Position numbers and translations under genes: made by a program
Shown: one piece after another, positions 57,352 through 64,000 of the stretch
Position numbering within the stretch: the stretch's first letter is position 1
Layout of the letters: the number at the start of each line of letters is the position of its first letter
The notes under the pieces: generated by a model
Databases searched by the model: none
The model's input: the letters and a program-made list of their open reading frames with translations, nothing else
Told to the model about the DNA's origin: nothing
Assembly (NCBI GenBank): GCA_003194525.1
Contig: NBIV01000150.1
Span: forward strand, 120,678-184,677
Length of the DNA stretch: 64,000 bases
Reading direction: 5' to 3'
Source: Gracilariopsis chorda
Lineage: Eukaryota > Rhodophyta > Florideophyceae > Gracilariales > Gracilariaceae

Positions 57352-57828
57352 CTGAAGTGTTAAGTTTTACTTGGTTTGACCCCTCAGGGTTCCTGAAACT
57401 GGCCTGGCCGTGTGTGTGGACCTGAGGAGGTTTGCAATATTGTAGTTAATTATTATAGTTTATTTGGTAGTGTACTTCCTCAGTTGAACGCGACCTCGTC
57501 ATCGCGAGCACTAAGTAAAGCTAACCCGAGACTTTGGTAGTTCACAGCTGTTCAGTTTGACCTGAGGTATCCAACTCTGGATTGTGACGTCGTTGCGCCG
57601 TGTGCTAGTCCTCGCGGAGGGTCACCGCATTCGGTTCGCTCAATTCAACCGCTCGGTACGCATACAGATACTTTGTGCTATAATTTTCGTGTGACATTTA
57701 TCTACCGTGTGGTGCTGGTATCGCCCTTTTACTGGGTACTTTGTCCGCTACATCCCGTGAATTTGCACCCTCTGTCGGGTCTGGTTCCGCTTTCTGCAGG
57801 ACTAGCCGGGTGGTTTTTCTCCGTTATC
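57352..57828 (+). repeat. LTR-like fragment, diverged relative of LTRs A-D
   Basis: It begins TGAAGTGTTAAG and shows the same landmarks in order as LTR B: an AT-rich TTATTATAGTTTATTT block, then a hairpin-bearing CGCGACCTCG...CGCGAG stretch and AAGTAAAGC. It is cut at 57828 by LTR F. The boundary to the left is uncertain. Confidence 0.5.
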
Positions 57829-58653
57829 TGTGGTGCAATGCCCCAAAGGGGAAAAACACCGAAAGACGTTCGGGATCTTCCTCTCACGAGGTGAACCCAG
57901 TTGGGTAGAGCCCTCCCAGAGGTGTCACGGCGAAGCCGGTTTGTAAGACCAGGGACACCTGTCGCGACTCGCGCAGGGAGGTGAAGGCGAAGAATCGGTA
58001 TCCGCGTGAGCGGGGTGTGATCCTCAGTAGAGGTATGTTTCCACGTAAGTGGGGGTGTGTGAGCGGATGCGCACACGAGGGTCGCGGATAGCGGGAGGTG
58101 CTACCCTAAAAAGGGGAAAAAAGAAGGGCGAAGAGGAGAAAAAGAGGGCGAAGTGAGTCGCGAGAGCTACGAACGGATACGGCGATGCCGGTAACAATAT
58201 CCCTATACAGGGCGAAACACCAATGCAATTGGAACAATTATACTCCCAGTGATGGGTCCCTTTAGATGTGCAAGGGGGTTAGATGTCCCGTGGTTTACCG
58301 CGTTTCCCTCCAAGGAGGAGTAGAGCACGCGCGCAAGCGGCAACAACTAGAGCCAATTCCCCAGGTTGGGGTCCCTTGTTGGGGAAGGTTTACTGGTGCG
58401 ACGGCAGTGCGCCGTCGCACTAAGTACTAGCTTCCCAGAAATGGGTGTGAAAATAATAAATAATATTAGCTAAAATACCCCACATTTCGTGGCAACATCC
58501 ACTACTGTGGCCAACCGCCAATTGACCCAAAACCGTGTCCCACGTGTCCATATCCACCATATTGGGGCGTAATTCATATACACACTACACAACCGATAAT
58601 ATCGGGAAAGCGTTCAAGTACCAAGAATCCCTCCCTGAGGGCGTTGCAGTACA
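57829..58653 (-). repeat. Solo LTR F (inverse orientation, close relative of LTR B)
   Basis: 825 bp, in its own orientation starting TGTACTGCAACGCCC and ending TTGCACCACA. It matches LTR B almost throughout. The flanking four bases TATC (57825-57828 and 58654-58657) look like its target duplication. Confidence 0.85.
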
Positions 58654-58909
58654 TATCCCCCCCCTAAGACGGGAAAACGACCGCGGACGCGGAGGGTTCC
58701 CAGACGAAAATGGGTGATAAAAGCGCGTACGCCGTCTCCGGTTCTTCTTTCCTGGCATAGCCGGCTATTGTAGTATAGTGTTGTGGGGAGCTAGATGCTC
58801 CCTTGAATAAACTTTCCCGTTTAGAACGGTGCTTCTCGGTTGAGTTCCCCGTCTTCGACGGACCTTGCCTTGTTATCCTTTCCTTTCGCTCTCCGCTCGC
58901 GCGGCAACG

Positions 58910-60808
58910 TTACCCAACTTGGGCATTAACCAGCGTGGCTGGGGCTGCAGTCCCCGTTTGACGGTGGTATCGCAGGACCTGCGACCGTGGGAGGTGTTCG
59001 ATTGGCTCCCACGTATCCCCACTGGGGTCATACCCGTACCAGCGGACGCAGTATTGTAGAATACCATCCTGGTCCCAGGTGTGTCTGACAAGTCGGTCTA
59101 CTACGAGCTCTCGTTCGTAGACCTGCCGGCCGTGCCGGGTGGTGGCTGTAATCCCTGGCGAGGGTTGCCCGCGGTGCGGTGTAATGTCCCTTAGCAGGGT
59201 GTTCGGCGATAACTCCGACGTTGCCGTGCGCTGTCCTAGTGGCCGCTGCTCATGCGGGAAAATATCCCTCAAGAGGGTGTGTGGTGTCACGGTTTTCACC
59301 GGCAAGTCGTTCCCCAGAGGGGTGTCGTTGTTCCCGTCTTCACGGTAGGCCGGGCGAACCGCCAGTCGGCGGGGGACTTGGGCTCCGCCTTCGTGGTTGA
59401 GCTCACGAACCGCGAGTTTGCGGGAAGATGACCGCTCCTGCGGAATCGGCATTTCCACAATCCCCTGGGGGGTCCCGTGCGACACGGTGATTGGTTGGCA
59501 AATCGCCTCCCTGCCAGGCGCACGAGCGCTCTGCACCATACGTTCCGGCGATGCCGTGGTGTCCCCGGCTACTGACGGGTTGCCTGGGGCTAACTCCGGT
59601 ATACCGGTATTTTGGTCAACATTCCCCTTTGGGGGGTGCCGGGCAGGTGCCGATGACACCCTTTTCAGAGGAATTGCCGCTAAGCGCGGTGCACCATCTC
59701 CATGAGGAGGAGCAGCGTCCGGTACGACCGGTTTCGAGAGTGCGATGGCGCGCGTTTTTCCCGAGTTCCTCGGTTCTTCGCCGCAGCGTTGCGGGGGTTG
59801 GCGCAAATTATTCCCCGTAGCGAGGGCTTCGATTCCGTCAACGACGGGAGGCGTTTCCGGTGCTTGCGAGCCAGGGCTTAAAGCTTCGACTGCGGCTTGG
59901 CTGCCTTTTTCCCCAAGAGGGGTGTGGGTATTTCCCTGTGAGGCCGGCGTATCTGGGCGCCCCTTCTCCGCAAGGCGCGGGTCTGATCGACCTGATTGAA
60001 CCGCTTCCGTGGGGACTTCCGCCAACGGCGGCTTCGAGGCATCGCCCTGCTCAGGGGATTGGGGGCAATCGTCACCATACTCCCTTATCGGGGATCCTTC
60101 CCTGACAGGGGTGTGCGGTAGTTGCGCTTCAACTTCCCGTGTAGCACGGTATGTTTTCCGCGTTTGTGGCGATGCCTCCGGGGATGGATCGGGCGATTGC
60201 CTTTCCGCTGCTGCGGTATTGGAGTGAGGCTTCTCGTTTTCCCGTGACAAACGGTGTATTTGCCGCTTTTGCGGGGCCTGCGCGTGTGGTTCCTGTTGCA
60301 CAGCACTGCCCGGGAACGGGGGATTAGTGTCGCGTGACATACTCCGTGCTCCACGGTCAGTGTTCCGTATGTTACGGTGTGTTTCCCGTTGCGACGGCGA
60401 TATCGTTCCTCGAAAACGAGTGTTCTCCTCCCCCTCCTTAGACGGAGCGGCGGTATAAGGGATAACAATCCCCACCTGGAGGGTATAGATGCGCACCAGG
60501 GGGGCAGACGTGGTAGGGGCGGGCGCTGAGGGGCCCGAATTACCCGGCTGAGCCGGTGAGTCCGACAGAGTCGGTAGGTCTGAGAGTCCCCGGCTGGGGT
60601 CTGGTAGTACCGTAGGTCTAGTACTCCCGGATGGTTCCGGTGTTGCAGAGTCCGTAGAAACGGGGTTGCCTGGATCCAGGACTACCTCTGACGAGGGAGG
60701 ACCGGCAAGGACAACACGATCACGGGAAATCCGTTCGTGCGTGTCGCCCATCTCTACCATGACAGTGTCGGTGTTAACAGAGATGACCTTGAAGGTTCCA
60801 TCCGCCAC
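58910..60808 (-). pseudogene. Chromo-1 integrase tail, long spacer and chromodomain
   Basis: Same gene as the Pol entry, shifted by one base at the G run 60888-60893 (six G on plus). In this frame the integrase C-terminus continues with YVFITKEYYNPEREKRH and ADGTFKVISVNTDTVMVEMG. About 540 residues of Pro/Ser/Thr/Arg-rich low-complexity sequence follow, with recurring phrases such as PHTLLRDIFPH and SPNTLLRDITPH. A chromodomain ends the protein: ERELVVDRLVRHTWDQDG, then CVRWYGYDPSGDTWEPIEHL, with three aromatic-position residues for methyl-lysine reading. The stop is TAA 58910-58912. The domain would target integration to marked chromatin. Confidence 0.85.
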
Positions 60809-63573
60809 AGGCGAGAGTTTGTGACGCTTCTCCCGTTCTGGGTTGTAGTACTCCTTCGTGATGAAGACGTAGTTATTTGCCCGAATCGGGGGGTCTTTCC
60901 TCGCAAGCGAGCGTCAAAATTCCGCTTGTAAGCGGCTTGGGCCCGTGCCATAGACTTCCGCGCAGCGGGGACCAGCTTGGAAATCCATTGCTTCCATTGC
61001 TGCCGGTAGATACCCACAGATGGGAAATTGTCCAAGGTAGCTTGGGGTTCCAGCGCCACAGGCGGGGGTGTTCTAGATAGAACCAACTCGAATGGCGAAA
61101 CTCCGGTAGTCCGGTGTACCTGCGTATTGTACGCGTAGGTTACCGCATCAGCGTAGAGATCCCAATTAGTTGGGTGGTCAGCGACGTAGGAACGTAACGC
61201 CGCGAGTAACGTCCGGTTAAACCGTTCAACTTGCCCATTACACTGGGGGTGGTAGGTAGTCGTGAACAAGTTCTTGACATCCAGGATGCGACAAACATCC
61301 TGGAAGAACTTGCTCACGAACTGTTTCCCGTTATCGGAGAGCACCTCCACAGGGGGACCGTAGACAAAAATCCAGTGCGTCACCAGAGCCTGGGCCACCG
61401 TGAGAGCGGTTATCCTCCGAAAAGGGACAGTCCGTACCAGCTTAGAAAAGCGGTCGGTGATGACAAGTAGAAACTTGTTTCCACGTTTGGTGGTGAGTAG
61501 TGGTCCGAGGAGATCAATTGCGATAAACTCGAGTGGCGCCCTTGCGGGGAATAGTTTCATCTTCTTCGCATTTTTGCGGAGTTTGACGCGATTCTTCGCG
61601 CATTCGCTACAAAACCGCACAGTTGCGTAGCAATCCACCGCCATTGCGGGCCAATAGAAATCCCTTCGCAGGGTTAGGTAGAGTTTCCTCCCACCTGGGT
61701 GACCTCCAATGGGGGCGTAGTGTGATAGATGTAACACCCGCGATTGCAGGGAATGTGGTACCACAATCTGTGGGCGGGCTTCGACCTTTCTTACGAGGTA
61801 GCCTTTGTCGCTTACCCCGAAAGGGAGATCTTCACCACCGTTGATACGGGCACGAATTCTCGTACAGAATGGGTCGCCGAATTGTTCTCGGATCATTTCT
61901 TCCGGTGATACCGGTACAAAGTTTCCCGGTAACGGGTTCTCAGATTTATCTCGCGATGCGAGTAGTTCGTCAAAGTCAGCATCCTCGTCCCAGTTTTCTG
62001 GCCCAGCCTCGACGGCACATTCCGGATCATCCGGGTCTATAGCCATGAAGCATGGGACTTCATCATCCTCCGTTGGGAGTGCTTCCCCACTTGTGGGTAA
62101 CCGCGACAAAGCGTCGGCCTGGGTGTTCTGCGCGCCCTTTTTATAAATGACTTGAAAGTCATATTCCGCGAGGCGGAGTCTCCAGCGCATGAGGCGTCCC
62201 GACGGGTCGGAGATATTCATCAACCACCTCAATGAGGAATGATCCGTGTACACGGTGAAGTGAATTCCCATAAGGTAGGGGCGCAGAGTGGTCATCGCCC
62301 ATACGACGGCGAGGCACTTTTTCTCCGATACGGAGTAGTTCCGCTCATGAACATTGAGCGAACGTGACCAATAACCAATTGGATGTCGTTCCCCCTGGGG
62401 GGTGGTTTGAAAAAGAGCACACCCGACTTGGTAGTCGCTCGAGTCCGTATCTACGGAGTATGGAAACCCAAGTTTTGGGAGATTTAGGATTGGTGCTGAT
62501 GTGACAGCCTCCTTTAAGGAGTTAAAAGCTTCCGATTGCTCGGGCGTAAATGTTCCCAGTTTTGGGGGGTTCCCCTTTCGCAACAACGCGTTCAGGGGCG
62601 CTGCCGTATCCGAAAAGTTCGGGATAAACCGTCGATAGACGTTGACCAGCCCCAGAAAGGAGCGCAGTTCCGTTTGAGTACGGGGTTCTTTCGCCTCAAC
62701 GAGGGATTTGACTCGAGCTTTCTCGATCGCTAACCGTCCAGGACGGATAATGTGACCCAGATACTTCACAGTATATGTGAAAAACTCGCATTTCCTCAAC
62801 TTGAGGGTAATTCCCGCATCGCGGAGTACGGTCAGCACGTCTCGGACGTGAGTGAGATGGTCGTCCAATGAGTTGGAGAAGATGATAATATCATCAAGGT
62901 AGACCAGACAACTCCGCCACTTAAAGCGGTTGAGTAGAATATCTACTGCACGCTGAAAGGTGGCGGGGGCTTTGGTTAACCCAAATGGCATCCGCTTGAA
63001 GCTGTACGTTCCTGCATGGCAGGTGAATGCGGTTTTGTCGCGATCCTCCTGTCTGACAGGTACTTGCCAATATCCCCAATTGGCATCAAGGGCCGTGAAC
63101 ACGGTGGCGTCTCCAAGGGAGTCAATGCACGCGTCCATACGAGGGATGGGGTACGTGTCCCTAACAGTCACGGCGTTGAGCCGGCGGTAGTCGACACAGA
63201 ACCTCCAGTTTCCGTCGGCCTTTAAAGCCAGTACAACTGGGGATGCCGAGGGTGATTGAGCGGGCTCAATCACACCTGCGCGGAGCATCTTGTCCACCTG
63301 GGACTGCTCCTCTTCCCGAGCTTTCGGACCTGCCCTGTAAGGGGGTTGTGCAACCGGTCGCGCACCGGGGATTAAATCGATCCGGTGTTCCGTTGCATCA
63401 ATCTCGCCAAGCGAGCCATCCCACATTGTGGTGAATTCCCGTAACATAGTACGGAGATTGTCGCGGTGCGACTCTGGCACGTGGCTGAAGTACAGCGCTT
63501 CAAGTGCTTTATCCGGATCAATCCGGTCATTGCTCGATGGAGCATTGTCCTGTGGAACAGGTGTGGTTCGCAA
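60754..63573 (-). pseudogene. Chromo-1 Pol: RT, RNase H, integrase
   Basis: 939 codons are open. RT shows FCVDYRRLNAVT, FTALDANWGYWQV, MPFGLTKAPATFQ and an intact YLDD box (plus coordinates 62890-62901). RNase H has VDTDSSDYQVG and YTDHSSLRW. Integrase has the zinc domain (HLSHYAPIGGHPGGRK, then CSECAKNR) and the core IDLLGPL, LSDNGKQF and NGQVERFNR. All catalytic residues are present. The frame is lost at the G run 60888-60893 and the true C-terminus continues in the next frame. The N-terminal join to the protease-side frame near 63590 is also out of phase. Otherwise it is well preserved. Confidence 0.9.
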
Positions 63574-64000
63574 TTCCTAGTTACTCGGTATGTTCGACGC
63601 TGAAGTAGCGGTTTCCTCCCCTCCTTAGACTTGACGTCTTCGGACGGCGGGGCGAACTCCTCAGAAGAGGTGGTAGCTCCGAGTACATCGGCGGCTGTCA
63701 TCTTCGTTGGCAGCATTCCCATAGGATGGGGGGTTACACTCCCAATTACTTGGTGTTTGACCAGATACTGGGGGTGTTTGCCAAGGTTGGCAACCAATAT
63801 CCGGAAAGGAACATCCGGGGAAATGGAGACAATTCCATTAGCCAGCGCCAGCTGGGATTTCTCGTACAACGAGGCGAGGGGTTGTATAACCCGAAGACCG
63901 TGTTGACGGAATTTACCTGCACCCAGACTTGGGACTCAGCCGGTATAGAAACCGAGGCAGCGACGCGGAGCTTGGTGGACTCGCGGGACGCGGGCGGTGG
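63372..64000 (-). pseudogene. Chromo-1 region upstream of RT, partial
   Basis: The frame with GIVSISPDVPFRILVANLGK and YLVKHQVIGSV is the segment normally between protease and RT in chromoviruses. It is open from about 63869 and shifts into the RT frame near 63590, beside a TAG. Sequence beyond 63870 is partly in another frame. The protease DTG motif is not inside the window. Confidence 0.7.

Larger units (their letters stand above)
58910..64000 (-). mobile_element. Chromo-1: chromodomain Ty3/gypsy element, right end outside window
   Basis: The minus-strand Pol region has RT, RNase H, integrase and a C-terminal chromodomain, typical of chromoviruses. It is cut by the right edge in the protease/Gag region, so its 5' LTR is not seen. 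The sequence is full of short hairpins. Related solo LTRs lie at 34.2-36.9 kb and 57.8-58.7 kb, judged by the same hairpin texture; membership in the same family is an inference. Confidence 0.88.

Noticed and set aside
57729-58076. 115-codon frame shared with 35155-35469
   Set aside because: Lies inside LTR F and LTR B; similarity reflects the repeat, not a gene.
59491-60105. Plus-strand frames opposite the Chromo-1 spacer
   Set aside because: Antisense of GC-rich, hairpin-rich coding DNA; composition only.
1-64000. tRNA or rRNA genes
   Set aside because: No cloverleaf with matching T-arm and acceptor, and no rRNA-like stretch, was found on either strand by reading; a covariance search was not possible.

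Overview
The window is nuclear DNA of a photosynthetic eukaryote, most likely a red alga of the Chondrus (florideophyte) type. This is an inference from gene content. There is a plastid-type pyruvate dehydrogenase E2 with a transit-like N-terminus and a kinase resembling the STN/Stt7 thylakoid kinases. Host genes are mostly intron-poor, with very short GT-AG introns of 66 to 96 bp. Much of the rest is LTR retrotransposon and PIF/Harbinger DNA. I found no tRNA, rRNA or CRISPR array.

Layout. 1-2.9 kb: edge of an unrecognised minus-strand ORF, then featureless DNA. 2.9-10.0 kb: a decayed Ty1/copia element (Copia-1) with LTRs and a small non-autonomous insertion in its reverse transcriptase. 10.0-12.9 kb: a PIF/Harbinger element (copy 1) with a Myb-like gene and a transposase gene facing each other. 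13.1-18.4 kb: a second decayed copia element (Copia-2) with short LTRs. 18.5-25.3 kb: a compact host-gene island: tryptophan 2,3-dioxygenase, TIM17, a three-exon TRAPPC4/Trs23 gene, an STN-like kinase and a COQ3-type methyltransferase. 25.5-33.7 kb: Harbinger copy 2, interrupted by a young 6.7 kb gypsy element (Gypsy-1) whose LTRs are about 99.5% identical by eye. 33.7-38.9 kb: a Sec24-like COPII gene broken by three solo LTRs, frameshifts and stops. 39.3-43.9 kb: a truncated Harbinger copy 3 and a complete but dead related Harbinger element. 45.7-50.0 kb: a divergent pair, a WD40 protein and plastid E2. 50.8-52.8 kb: a Harbinger-type MITE and a solo LTR of Gypsy-1. 53.3-56.5 kb: eroded minus-strand coding remnants of unknown identity. 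57.4-64.0 kb: solo LTR material and most of a minus-strand chromodomain gypsy element (Chromo-1), cut by the right edge.

How the parts relate. The host genes are unrelated housekeeping functions (tryptophan catabolism, mitochondrial import, vesicle tethering, ubiquinone synthesis, plastid acetyl-CoA supply) separated by transposon layers. Target-site duplications, nested insertions and a paralogous empty site let the order of insertion be read. The most unusual signal is that Chromo-1 and its LTR family (34.2-36.9 kb and 57.8-64.0 kb) are studded with perfect 4-6 bp stem, 1-5 nt loop hairpins about every 20-35 bp, in both LTR and protein-coding sequence, a texture not seen in Gypsy-1 or the host genes.
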